From UM-FILTER-39-64 sp964367055 (GTDB lineage: Bacteria; Patescibacteriota; Minisyncoccia; UBA6257; UBA9933), in contig CAYIWD010000011.1 in the NCBI GenBank assembly GCA_964367055.1, positions 1-19,601 on the forward strand: a stretch of DNA of 19,601 bases. Reading direction: 5' to 3'. Each line of letters starts with the position of its first letter. The stretch's first letter is position 1. Made by a program: the position numbers and the translations under genes. A model generated the notes under the pieces. That model did no database searches and was not told the origin of the DNA. It saw nothing but the letters and a program-made list of their open reading frames with translations. Shown piece after piece: positions 1 to 6,026 of the stretch.

Positions 1-53
1 ACCTCGTCAGGCCCATAACCTGAAGATCGCCGGTGCAAATCCGGCCCCCGCAA
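1..53 (+). tRNA. tRNA-fMet (initiator, CAT), 5' end cut by window edge
   Basis: The 3' part of a tRNA is visible: anticodon stem 7-11/19-23, anticodon CAT at 14-16, T stem 29-33/41-45, acceptor 3' strand 46-52 and discriminator A53. The CCCCGCA acceptor end and the order of the arms resemble bacterial initiator tRNAs; the anticodon stem has AGG:CCT rather than the usual three G:C pairs. CCA is not encoded (CA follows A53). Two positions are odd: the base before the anticodon (position 33) is C instead of U, and position 55 in the T loop is G instead of U. It lies 10 nt before tRNA-Met and is probably co-transcribed with it. Confidence 0.85.
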
Positions 54-63
54 CATTAAATTT

Positions 64-138
64 GCCGGCGTAGCTCAGTGGCAGAGCGAGCGTTTCATAA
101 GCGTTAGGTCGCAGGTCCGATCCCTGCCGCCGGCACCA
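64..138 (+). tRNA. tRNA-Met (CAT), CCA encoded
   Basis: Full cloverleaf: acceptor 64-70 with 128-134, D stem 73-76/84-87, anticodon stem 89-93/101-105 (two G-U pairs), anticodon CAT 96-98, T stem 111-115/123-127, discriminator A135 and encoded CCA 136-138. A CAT anticodon directly after an initiator tRNA suggests the elongator tRNA-Met; a lysidine-modified tRNA-Ile cannot be fully excluded. The T loop reads T-C-C-G-A-T-C, so position 55 is C rather than U. The last A of CCA is also the first base of the murD start codon. Confidence 0.9.
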
Positions 139-1538
139 TGAAAATCGCCATTTTAGGTTTTGGCCGTGAAGGAAAATCTCTCCTCAAATTCTTGAGGAGA
201 CGCAGATTAACGCGGATAGACACGCAGATTAACGCGGATAAAAAAACAGAAATTTGGATTTTAGACAAAAATCCCAATCTCACTAAAAATTTAAATCTAA
301 CGACATCGCAAGTCGTTAGATTTCAAACCGGTAAAAATTATTTAAAAAATCTGGATAAATTTGACATTGTTTTTCGTTCGCCCGGAGTGCCTTATAATTT
401 GCCGGAGATTCAGAAAGCGGTTAAGGCTGGCGTCAAATTTTCCAGCGCCACCAAATTATTTTTTGATGAAGCGGAAAAAAATGGCTGTAAGGTTATCGGC
501 ATTACCGGCACCAAAGGCAAAGGCACGACCTCAACCTTACTTTACAAAATACTTAAAGCCTGCGATAAACCTGTTTATTTAGCGGGCAACATCGGCAAGC
601 CAGCAATCGAACTTTTGCCAAAAATCAGCGTAAATCAGCGTAAAAATCAGCATAAATCAGCGCCATTAATTATTTTAGAACTTTCCAGCTTTCAGCTTCA
701 AGATTCGAAAAAATCGCCTGATATTGCCGTTGTATTGGATGTTTTTCCAGACCATTTAGATAGCCATAAAAATATCCAAGAATATTTTGACGCCAAAACC
801 AACATCGCCAGATGGCAGAAAAAAACAGATAAAATATTTTATTTCAGCGATAATCACTGGAGTAAATGGATTGCCTCAAAAAGCCGCGCTAAAAAAATAG
901 CTGTTAATTCGCGGCATTCGCATACATTCGCAGATTTGCATTATGGCTTGAAAATGCCTGGTCAACATAATTTTAAAAATGCGGTAATGGCGGCAACTGT
1001 CGCTTTATCGCTCGGCTGCTCAAAGGAAAAAATCCTTAAAGTAATTAAAAAATTCCGCGGCAACGAACACAGATTAGAATTAGTTCGCGTCATCCGTATA
1101 AATCAGTCGTATCCGTATAAATCAGTGTTAATAAAATTTTACAATGATTCCGCTTCAACCAATCCCCAAACCGCGGCTGCGGCAATTCGCGCTTTCAAAG
1201 AACCAAAAATTCTGATTAGCGGTGGCAAGGACAAAAATTTAAATTACTCCCCTCTTTCCCAAGCCCTAAAAAATTCCAATACTAAACTAGTAATTCTTTT
1301 CGGCGAAAACAAAAATAAAATTAAAAGGCAAATCGCAAACAGCAAAGCGCAAATCGTTTTAGTCAAAGATTTAAAAATCGCTGTTAATCTCGCTTATAAA
1401 ACCGCCAAATCCCTAGTAGCTAGTGGCTATTCCCTATTGGCTATTGTATTCTCCCCTGCTTCCGCCAGTTTTGATATGTTTAAAGATTATGCGGATAGAG
1501 GAAAAAAGTTTAAGGAACTTGTGAAAAAATTGAAATAA
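138..1538 (+). CDS. murD: UDP-N-acetylmuramoylalanine--D-glutamate ligase MurD
   Basis: Cytoplasmic ATP-dependent ligase that adds D-Glu to UDP-MurNAc-L-Ala in peptidoglycan precursor synthesis. The 466 aa include a glycine-rich N-terminal fold (GFGREGKS, residues 7-14), the Mur ligase P-loop GTKGKGTT (124-131), AGNIGKP (149-155), ELSSFQLQ (181-188), DHLDSH followed by YFDAK whose Lys220 is the expected carbamylated lysine, GNEHRLE (308-314), YNDSASTNP (335-343), and the C-terminal SPASASFDMF and DRGKKF motifs. The start is set by the N-terminal fold: ATG138 leaves only six residues before GFG. No Shine-Dalgarno is possible because a tRNA ends at this ATG. At least six repeat elements lie in the gene (201-240, 293-323, 622-663, 907-940, 1092-1126, 1413-1447), adding sequence at loops between conserved motifs while keeping the frame. 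Confidence 0.95.
   Translation: MKIAILGFGREGKSLLKFLRRRRLTRIDTQINADKKTEIWILDKNPNLTKNLNLTTSQVVRFQTGKNYLKNLDKFDIVFRSPGVPYNLPEIQKAVKAGVKFSSATKLFFDEAEKNGCKVIGITGTKGKGTTSTLLYKILKACDKPVYLAGNIGKPAIELLPKISVNQRKNQHKSAPLIILELSSFQLQDSKKSPDIAVVLDVFPDHLDSHKNIQEYFDAKTNIARWQKKTDKIFYFSDNHWSKWIASKSRAKKIAVNSRHSHTFADLHYGLKMPGQHNFKNAVMAATVALSLGCSKEKILKVIKKFRGNEHRLELVRVIRINQSYPYKSVLIKFYNDSASTNPQTAAAAIRAFKEPKILISGGKDKNLNYSPLSQALKNSNTKLVILFGENKNKIKRQIANSKAQIVLVKDLKIAVNLAYKTAKSLVASGYSLLAIVFSPASASFDMFKDYADRGKKFKELVKKLK
201..240 (+). repeat. Two exact 18-bp direct repeats inside murD
   Basis: The 18-mer CGCAGATTAACGCGGATA is present at 201-218 and 223-240, 22 bp apart. Because 22 is not a multiple of 3, the copies are read in different frames (RRLTRI and QINAD). 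They encode residues about 21-36, just where MurD normally passes from its first helix to the second beta strand. Confidence 0.95.
293..323. repeat. Palindrome with 12-bp perfect stem inside murD
   Basis: AAATCTAACGAC (293-304) is the exact reverse complement of GTCGTTAGATTT (312-323), with a 7-nt loop. It is read as residues about 53-62 (LTTSQVV core). The size and in-frame location suggest a coding palindromic element, comparable in principle to Rickettsia palindromic elements; its family membership is not established here. Confidence 0.9.
622..663 (+). repeat. Four copies of a 10-bp repeat inside murD
   Basis: AAATCAGCGT or a one- or two-base variant starts at 622, 632, 644 and 654 (spacings 10, 12, 10). 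It encodes residues about 163-175, between AGNIGKP and ELSSFQL, where other MurD proteins have a short loop. Confidence 0.92.
907..940 (+). repeat. Short ATTCGC-word repeat inside murD
   Basis: ATTCGC starts at 907, 916 and 926 and the variant ATTTGC at 934, so the spacing is 8-10 bp. It is read as residues about 257-268, just before the conserved MPGQHNFKN segment. Confidence 0.7.
1092..1126 (+). repeat. Two exact 16-bp direct repeats inside murD
   Basis: ATCCGTATAAATCAGT is present at 1092-1107 and 1111-1126, 19 bp apart. The word resembles the reverse complement of the 18-mer at 201-240 (both contain ATCCG followed by AATC), so the two may belong to one dispersed family in opposite orientations. 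It encodes residues about 319-330, between HRLELV and FYNDS. Confidence 0.92.
1413..1447 (+). repeat. Heptamer array, 5 units, inside murD
   Basis: Five consecutive 7-bp units, each beginning CTA and mostly following CTAxTxx, fill 1413-1447 exactly. They encode residues about 426-437, before the conserved SPASASFD motif. Confidence 0.85.
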
Positions 1539-1569
1539 CTAACGATATGTGATAAATTTTATTAAAAAT

Positions 1570-1643
1570 GGGACGGTGGTGTAGCCTGGCAGCACAACTC
1601 CCTGTCACGGAGTAGGTCACGGGTTCAAATCCCGTCCGTCCCG
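1570..1643 (+). tRNA. tRNA-Asp (GTC)
   Basis: Acceptor GGGACGG (1570-1576) pairs with CCGTCCC (1636-1642); the D stem is 1579-1581/1593-1595, the anticodon stem 1597-1601/1609-1613 with GTC at 1604-1606, and the T stem 1619-1623/1631-1635 encloses a canonical TTCAAAT loop. Discriminator G1643 fits tRNA-Asp. CCA is not encoded. It lies 31 bp after murD. Confidence 0.96.
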
Positions 1644-1684
1644 CAAACAAAATATATCTCAACCAATCTGATAAAACATATTAC

Positions 1685-2338
1685 ATGAAGCTTCTTTTAA
1701 CATCAGCTGGCTGGTGGAAAAACCCTAAAATAGGAAAAGAATTTTTGAAGTTGGTTAATAAAAAACCTTTTGAAATTAGGATATTTTTAGTTATAACCCC
1801 GATCAAATATCTTAAACGAAATAAATATATTTTAAGACAGTTCAAGCAGTTTAAAGGGATTAATATACTAGAGCAGAATATCACATTCTTTCAGCTGGAT
1901 AGAAAGGTTAAGAAAGATGATTTAAAAAATATAGACGTTATCTTTGTTTTCGGAGGAAACACCTTTGATTATTTATACAGAATTAAAAAAACAGGTCTTG
2001 ATAAAATGATAAAGGCTTTTGTTAAAAGAGGAGGAGTTTATCTTGGATTAAGCGCCGGTAGTTATGTAGTTTGTCCTACGATTGAAGCCGCCAGTTGGAA
2101 ACACGCAGACAGAAATGTAATAGGACTTAAAGATTTACGGGGTTTAAGTTTTGTTCCCTTTCTGATAACGGCACACTTTGAAGAAGAGCTACGTCCTATT
2201 ATTGAAAAAGCAGCTAAAAATACAAAATATCAAGTTATCGCCTTAACCGACAAACAGGCGGTGTTGGTCAAGGGCAAAAGCAAAAGAATTATTGGAAGTG
2301 GTAAAAAAAATATTTTTAATTCGGCAAACAGATTATAA
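1685..2338 (+). CDS. Peptidase S51 (dipeptidase E-like) family protein
   Basis: The 217-aa protein has the layout of the peptidase S51 family, serine hydrolases with a class I glutamine amidotransferase-like fold that includes aspartyl dipeptidase PepE. Visible landmarks are FGGNTFDYLY (89-98), the nucleophile elbow LGLSAGS with Ser123, and the downstream TAHFEEELRP with His164. The length is close to PepE. No signal peptide is seen, so it is probably cytoplasmic. The substrate cannot be told from sequence: family members include dipeptidases, cyanophycinases and uncharacterised proteins. It starts 41 bp after tRNA-Asp with no clear Shine-Dalgarno. No repeat insertions are seen here, unlike in murD. 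Confidence 0.8.
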   Translation: MKLLLTSAGWWKNPKIGKEFLKLVNKKPFEIRIFLVITPIKYLKRNKYILRQFKQFKGINILEQNITFFQLDRKVKKDDLKNIDVIFVFGGNTFDYLYRIKKTGLDKMIKAFVKRGGVYLGLSAGSYVVCPTIEAASWKHADRNVIGLKDLRGLSFVPFLITAHFEEELRPIIEKAAKNTKYQVIALTDKQAVLVKGKSKRIIGSGKKNIFNSANRL

Positions 2339-2426
2339 TGTTAACCAACTAAATTCGGTATATAAATATACTCGGTTTGCCGTTGCAACATAGTTCTATC
2401 ACTATTCACGACATCCCGCCATAAAT

Positions 2427-2894
2427 ATGCTCTGGTTCAATAATCAAAATATCGCTATTTTCTTTTCTCAAAAATCCGACGGCGATATGCTATTTAAAAC
2501 AGAACATTCTGAATTGAATGAAAAAGTCCGNNNNNNNNNNNNNNNNNNNNNNNNNNNNNNNNNNNNNNNNNNNNNNNNNNNNNNNNNNNNNNNNNNNNNN
2601 NNNNNNNNNNNNNNNNNNNNNNNNNNNNNNAAATCCTGCCATTTTGAAGTTCAAAACGATGTTGCCGGCTTATTTGAAAAAAATTTCAAAAATGCGATAA
2701 TAAATAGAGACGATAAAATATTTATTGATTTACCCAAAGCGATAGCGCTTCAATTAATTGAAGCGGGCGCAAAACCAGAAAACATCACCGAACATCCAGA
2801 TTGCGTATATTGTCAAAAAGACAAATATTTTTCCTACCGCCGCGATAAACCTGAAATAGTCAATGCTAATACGTTTATTATCCATTTAAAATAA
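2427..2894 (+). CDS. pgeF: YfiH/PgeF-type (laccase-domain) protein, interrupted by a scaffold gap
   Basis: The end of the protein carries the signature of the YfiH (DUF152) family: a DLPKAIALQLIEAG helix, GAKPENITEHPDCVYC, then FSYRRD. YfiH/PgeF is described in E. coli as a peptidoglycan editing factor that removes misincorporated L-Ser at the MurC step; other members were reported as multicopper oxidases or purine nucleoside phosphorylases. The first 34 residues fit the family's beta-strand start (IAIFFSQKSDGDM). The middle is 100 N, so the conserved metal-binding His/Cys motifs are not visible and the real length is unknown (family about 240-270 aa). The two halves share a frame only through the arbitrary N count. 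murD and this gene both touch the peptidoglycan precursor pathway. Confidence 0.78.
   Translation: MLWFNNQNIAIFFSQKSDGDMLFKTEHSELNEKVXXXXXXXXXXXXXXXXXXXXXXXXXXXXXXXXXXKSCHFEVQNDVAGLFEKNFKNAIINRDDKIFIDLPKAIALQLIEAGAKPENITEHPDCVYCQKDKYFSYRRDKPEIVNANTFIIHLK
2531..2630. other. Scaffold gap (100 N)
   Basis: Exactly 100 undetermined bases, the usual placeholder for a gap of unknown length. It removes the middle of the PgeF-like gene. Confidence 0.98.
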
Positions 2895-2898
2895 ATTT

Positions 2899-3213
2899 AT
2901 GAAAAAATATCAAGAGGAACTAGACAATTGGTTTAAGGAAAATAATTGGAAATACTGGTCGCCTTTATCTATTTTGGCGAGACTTTATGAAGAGTGTGGC
3001 GAATTTGCCAGATTAGTCAATCATCTCTATGGCGATAAGCCAAAAAGGGTTGACGAAAAAGAGCAAGAATTAGAAGAAGAAATTGGCGATATTATTTATA
3101 CTATTATTTGTTTCGCTAACTCAAATAATATTGATTTGGATAAAGCAATAAGAAAAAGTTTTGATAAGGTTATTAATAGGGACAAAGATAGATACAGCAA
3201 ACCAAATGAATAA
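2899..3213 (+). CDS. MazG-like nucleotide pyrophosphohydrolase
   Basis: A 104-aa all-helical protein with the MazG-superfamily metal-binding pattern: YEECGEFARL (EExxE, residues 31-35) and, after a charged linker, EEEIGDIIYTII (ExxD, residues 61-64), followed by the usual helix ending KAIRKSFDKVINRD. Single-domain MazG-like enzymes hydrolyse (d)NTPs to monophosphates and act as house-cleaning enzymes; the precise substrate here is unknown. It follows the PgeF-like gene by 4 bp and its end overlaps the tyrS start by 8 bp, so the three are probably co-transcribed. There is no Shine-Dalgarno. Confidence 0.85.
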   Translation: MKKYQEELDNWFKENNWKYWSPLSILARLYEECGEFARLVNHLYGDKPKRVDEKEQELEEEIGDIIYTIICFANSNNIDLDKAIRKSFDKVINRDKDRYSKPNE

Positions 3214-4441
3214 AAATCTTTACAACATCTTAAAGGAGCGTGGATTTATCGAGCAAGTCACTAACGAAAACAATTTACGGCAATTGCTCACCAAACAAAA
3301 AATCACTTTTTATATCGGCTTTGACCCGACTGCTTCAAGTTTGCATATCGGGAATTTAGAACCATTGATGGCAATGGCTTGGGCGCAAAAACTTGAACAC
3401 AGGCCAATATTTCTCGCTGGCGGCGGCACAGGATTAGTGGGCGACCCGAGCGGCAAAGACAAAGCCAGGCCAATAATGAGCCACCAACAAATCAAAGACA
3501 ATGTTGATTTAATCAAAAAACAAGTTTCCAATATTATAGATTTTAATAAAAATCGCGCTTTGCTTTTGAATAACGCGGATTGGCTAACCAAACTAAATTA
3601 CATTGAATTTCTCCGCGACTTCGGAGTTCATTTCAGCGTTAATAGAATGTTGACTCACGAAGCGATAAAAATCAGGCTGGCGAGAGGAATTTCTTTTCTT
3701 GAATTTAATTATCAATTGCTGCAGGCCTATGACTTCTGGTATCTTTTTAAAAAATACGATTGCCGAGCCCAAATCGGCGGAAGCGACCAATGGGGCAATA
3801 TCGTGGCAGGCGTTGAACTTATTCGTAGATTAGAAAAAAAAGAAGCGTATGGGGTTACTTTTCCCTTAATAAAAACCGCTTCTGGCAAAAAAATGGGTAA
3901 ATCCGAAGCTGGCGCTGTGTGGCTTGACGCACAAAAAACATCGCCCTATGAATATTATCAATTCTGGATTAATACCGATGACGCTGACGTGATAAAATTT
4001 TTGTCTATTTTCACTTTTCTGCCACTGGAAGAAATCAAAAAATACGCGAAATTAAAGGACGCTGAAATTATGCGCGCCAAAGAAATTTTGGCGTTTGAAG
4101 CGACAAAAATTATTCACGGCGAGGAAGCGGCAAAAAAAGCCAAAAGTGCTTCTGCTTCACTTTTCGGCGACGGACAAAAGCAAATAGATTCAGTTCCAAC
4201 TATTTATTTAGACAAAAAAGAACTAAAAAACGGAATTTTAATTTCTAAATTATTTATTTCAGCTGGCTTAGCTCAATCAATTTCCGAAGCCCGGAGATTA
4301 ATCATCCAAGGCGGCGCTTATTTAAACGAAAAAAGATTGGATAACCCTAATCTTTTACTCACTGAATCTGATTTTCAAAAAGGAGAAATCTTACTTCGCA
4401 GCGGCAAGAAAAAATATTGCAGAATTAAATTAAAATTTTAG
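3206..4441 (+). CDS. tyrS: Tyrosyl-tRNA synthetase
   Basis: Class I aminoacyl-tRNA synthetase that charges tRNA-Tyr in the cytoplasm. The 411-aa product has the HIGH-type motif HIGN (47-50) in SSLHIGNLEPL, the tyrosine/tRNA pocket segment QAYDFWYL, GGSDQWGN (191-198), the KMSKS-type motif KMGKS (229-233), and a C-terminal S4 RNA-binding domain (about 345-411, ISKLFISAGLAQS). I chose ATG3206, not the upstream in-frame ATG3161, because MNKNLYNILKERG is a normal TyrRS start and the longer form would run 53 bp into the MazG-like gene. The start overlaps that gene's last 8 bp. The stop codon lies at the left edge of an inverted-repeat element. Confidence 0.96.
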   Translation: MNKNLYNILKERGFIEQVTNENNLRQLLTKQKITFYIGFDPTASSLHIGNLEPLMAMAWAQKLEHRPIFLAGGGTGLVGDPSGKDKARPIMSHQQIKDNVDLIKKQVSNIIDFNKNRALLLNNADWLTKLNYIEFLRDFGVHFSVNRMLTHEAIKIRLARGISFLEFNYQLLQAYDFWYLFKKYDCRAQIGGSDQWGNIVAGVELIRRLEKKEAYGVTFPLIKTASGKKMGKSEAGAVWLDAQKTSPYEYYQFWINTDDADVIKFLSIFTFLPLEEIKKYAKLKDAEIMRAKEILAFEATKIIHGEEAAKKAKSASASLFGDGQKQIDSVPTIYLDKKELKNGILISKLFISAGLAQSISEARRLIIQGGAYLNEKRLDNPNLLLTESDFQKGEILLRSGKKKYCRIKLKF

Positions 4442-4585
4442 TCAGCGGCTTTATTTTCGAAAAGACGCGGTCAATTTCCCCAGCGAGGAAATTGCCGCTT
4501 ACTCTCGACTTCGCTCCTCCGACCGCGGTCGGAGACCATGCCCGCTCGGCCTGCGAGACACTTTTCTCAAACAAAGCCGCTGACT
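4440..4585. repeat. 146-bp nested inverted-repeat element between convergent genes
   Basis: The outer arms 4440-4464 and 4561-4585 are inverted repeats matching at 22 of 25 positions, with 13 uninterrupted matches at the tips (AGTCAGCGGCTTT). Inside are a second hairpin (4467-4498: GCGG plus CAATTTCC pairing with GGAAATTG plus CCGC, one bulged T) and a perfect 18-bp palindrome, CTCCGACCGCGGTCGGAG (4517-4534). It is clearly more GC-rich than its surroundings. It fills almost all the space between tyrS (+) and the HD gene (-), so it could serve as a bidirectional terminator, or be a non-autonomous mobile element. No target duplication is evident. Confidence 0.85.
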
Positions 4586-4611
4586 TGTACATGAACAGTA
4601 AAACAAATTCC

Positions 4612-5295
4612 TTACATTTCTCCATCCATTTCTTTCTTTAATCTTTTAAAGAATTGTTCCATAAATCTTAGTCTTCCCTTGGCAATTCTTTTCGCCTTTT
4701 TAGTGTATAGCTTGTTGGGAATATGCTTGAATTTTAATTCATATTCTAAATTAGGAGCATGTTTTGAAGTATCTTTAATTCTCCCATTTGCCTTTCCGCC
4801 TACAAGATTCTCTTTGATATATTTGGCAATCGGGATATCCAAGTAAATTTTTTCACCATATCTCCCTGCTATGGCTAAAGACCTCGCAACTCCTATTGCT
4901 CCCAGAACATCCAATTTATCAGCGTCAAATAAAATCTTAGCCTCTTTTGTTTGGGGCTCGTTTCCGCTTCTAAACCTGTGGGCGATAATGCAGTGTTTAA
5001 TCTGTTTTATTTTCTCCTCCTTATAATTTAAATTTCTTAAAATTTTCTTAGCCATTTTCGCGCCCAGAATTGCGTGGTCAATTTTTCCGGAAGTATCCTC
5101 ATCCTCTTTAACTCGGGCAATGTCGTGTAACAAAATGGCCGTTTTCAGTATCTCAAAATCTACGTTTGTCTCGTTCTTTGCTAAATGCAGGCCTAAATTA
5201 TAAACTCGCATCACATGAAGAAAATCATGAGCAGATTCAGCTCCCTCCATTTCTTTTTCAACAATTTCTTTTATTTTTTGAAGTTTCCCTTTCAT
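4612..5295 (-). CDS. HD-domain phosphohydrolase
   Basis: A 227-aa HD-superfamily protein. Metal-ligand candidates appear in order: AHDFLHVMRV (His23, His27), LLHDIAR with the HD pair His57-Asp58, HAILGA (His74), and FDADKLDVLGAIGVAR (Asp124-Asp129). This order resembles the YedJ-like group of HD hydrolases, whose proposed substrates are phosphorylated metabolites or nucleotides; the substrate is not determinable. The C terminus is strongly basic. It is one of the few genes here with a good Shine-Dalgarno (AAAGGAGG, 11 nt before ATG) and a recognisable sigma70-type promoter, so it is probably a single-gene unit. It converges on tyrS. Confidence 0.85.
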   Translation of the reverse strand: MKGKLQKIKEIVEKEMEGAESAHDFLHVMRVYNLGLHLAKNETNVDFEILKTAILLHDIARVKEDEDTSGKIDHAILGAKMAKKILRNLNYKEEKIKQIKHCIIAHRFRSGNEPQTKEAKILFDADKLDVLGAIGVARSLAIAGRYGEKIYLDIPIAKYIKENLVGGKANGRIKDTSKHAPNLEYELKFKHIPNKLYTKKAKRIAKGRLRFMEQFFKRLKKEMDGEM

Positions 5296-5306
5296 AAGCG
5301 TTGATT

Positions 5307-5314
5307 CCTCCTTT
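5307..5314 (-). promoter_or_regulatory. Shine-Dalgarno site of the HD gene
   Basis: AAAGGAGG on the minus strand, 11 nt before the ATG at 5295. It fixes the start and is exceptional in this window, where most starts lack such a site. Confidence 0.85.
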
Positions 5315-5341
5315 ATTTTTATTTGTTTTAGAGCTAAAAAC

Positions 5342-5370
5342 AGGATAGCACATAAAAATTATTCTGCCAA
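5342..5370 (-). promoter_or_regulatory. Sigma70-type promoter of the HD gene
   Basis: On the minus strand TTGGCA (5370-5365) is followed after 17 bp by TATCCT (5347-5342). The predicted start leaves a leader of about 40 nt with the Shine-Dalgarno site. A short palindrome, TTTTAG-AG-CTAAAA, lies just downstream and could be an operator. Confidence 0.65.
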
Positions 5371-5478
5371 TACTAATAAAAATAATCTAAACTTTTTAGC
5401 AGAAAATAAAACATTTCCGCGCTGATAGCGAGCAAATTAAACGCATCATAAACAAAAATTCTACAAATTTTCAAATTT

Positions 5479-5514
5479 TAAATCATTATAAAGCCATGGC
5501 TTGATAATGATTTA
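5479..5514. repeat. 36-bp near-perfect palindrome
   Basis: Seventeen of 18 base pairs match around a centre at 5496/5497; the core AAGCCATGGCTT (5491-5502) is perfect and the only mismatch is 5490/5503. It lies 14 bp beyond the stop of the membrane-anchored hypothetical (minus strand). No T run follows on either strand, so it is not a standard rho-independent terminator; a protein-binding site or RNA-stabilising hairpin is possible. Confidence 0.85.
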
Positions 5515-5528
5515 CATATCTTACTTAA

Positions 5529-6026
5529 TTATTCAATCAAGTTCAATTCCTGAAATACTTTTTTATAAATCTCAATAATGACTTGCGCTTCATTTGTAGA
5601 AATTGCGAAATTCGGCTCATTTACAATCCGAGCCTTAAATTTATGAGCTTGTTTTAATTCTTCAAGATTTGAAAATTGGCCCGGCGCCATTTGTTCTAAA
5701 CGTTCATCTAAATCTTTTCCCGGATATCCAGCCATTCTTAAAATATCAGCCAAAATTTTATCTGCTTCAAGAATCGCCGATTTTAAATCATTTACCTCGC
5801 CAGATTTTAATTTCCTTTTAATCTCTTTCCAGCCCTTAATCGTCCGGCGTTTTAACATATCAGCCTTGCCAAAAATCTCAAAAAAATGTTCAATCGGCTC
5901 GCTAAGTACATCTGTTTTAGAAATAAAATAAATAATCAACCCTAATAAAATAGACGAAATCAAAAAAGAAATAATTTGAATAATTAATAGATTATCCGAA
6001 ATAAAGTTTATAAAATCAGCAATCAT
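5529..6026 (-). CDS. Membrane-anchored hypothetical protein
   Basis: 165 aa, no recognised enzyme family. Residues about 10-36 form one hydrophobic segment (ending LLGLIIYFIS), followed by a charged, mostly helical cytoplasmic-looking region with a linker (WKEIKRKLKSGEVNDLKSAI), an ADKILADILRMAGYPGKD segment and a C-terminal helix bundle ending in IYKKVFQELNLIE. Its ATG overlaps the gatA stop as ATGA, so it is translationally coupled to gatA. The downstream palindrome at 5479-5514 may mark the end of the ligA-gat unit. A link to amidotransferase function is not shown; the neighbour relation may only reflect operon packing. Confidence 0.75.
   Translation of the reverse strand: MIADFINFISDNLLIIQIISFLISSILLGLIIYFISKTDVLSEPIEHFFEIFGKADMLKRRTIKGWKEIKRKLKSGEVNDLKSAILEADKILADILRMAGYPGKDLDERLEQMAPGQFSNLEELKQAHKFKARIVNEPNFAISTNEAQVIIEIYKKVFQELNLIE

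Noticed and set aside
2322..2382. Inverted repeat CGGCAAAC / GTTTGCCG around the end of the S51 peptidase gene
   Set aside because: Only 8 bp with a 45-bp interval and no T run; too weak to call a terminator or element.
2887..2892. TAAAAT 6 bp before the MazG-like start as a leaderless -10 box
   Set aside because: AT-rich context, one mismatch, no -35 box, and the gene is 4 bp behind its upstream neighbour; not distinguishable from chance.
4425..4625. Minus-strand open frame of 66 codons over the inverted-repeat element
   Set aside because: Its sequence is the translation of palindromes and of the tyrS end; no start signal or family resemblance.
5323..5340. GTTTTAGAGCTA, identical to the start of a type II CRISPR repeat/tracr duplex
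   Set aside because: It occurs once, has no spaced copies and no cas genes nearby, and is explained by a short palindrome (TTTTAG-AG-CTAAAA) before the HD gene.
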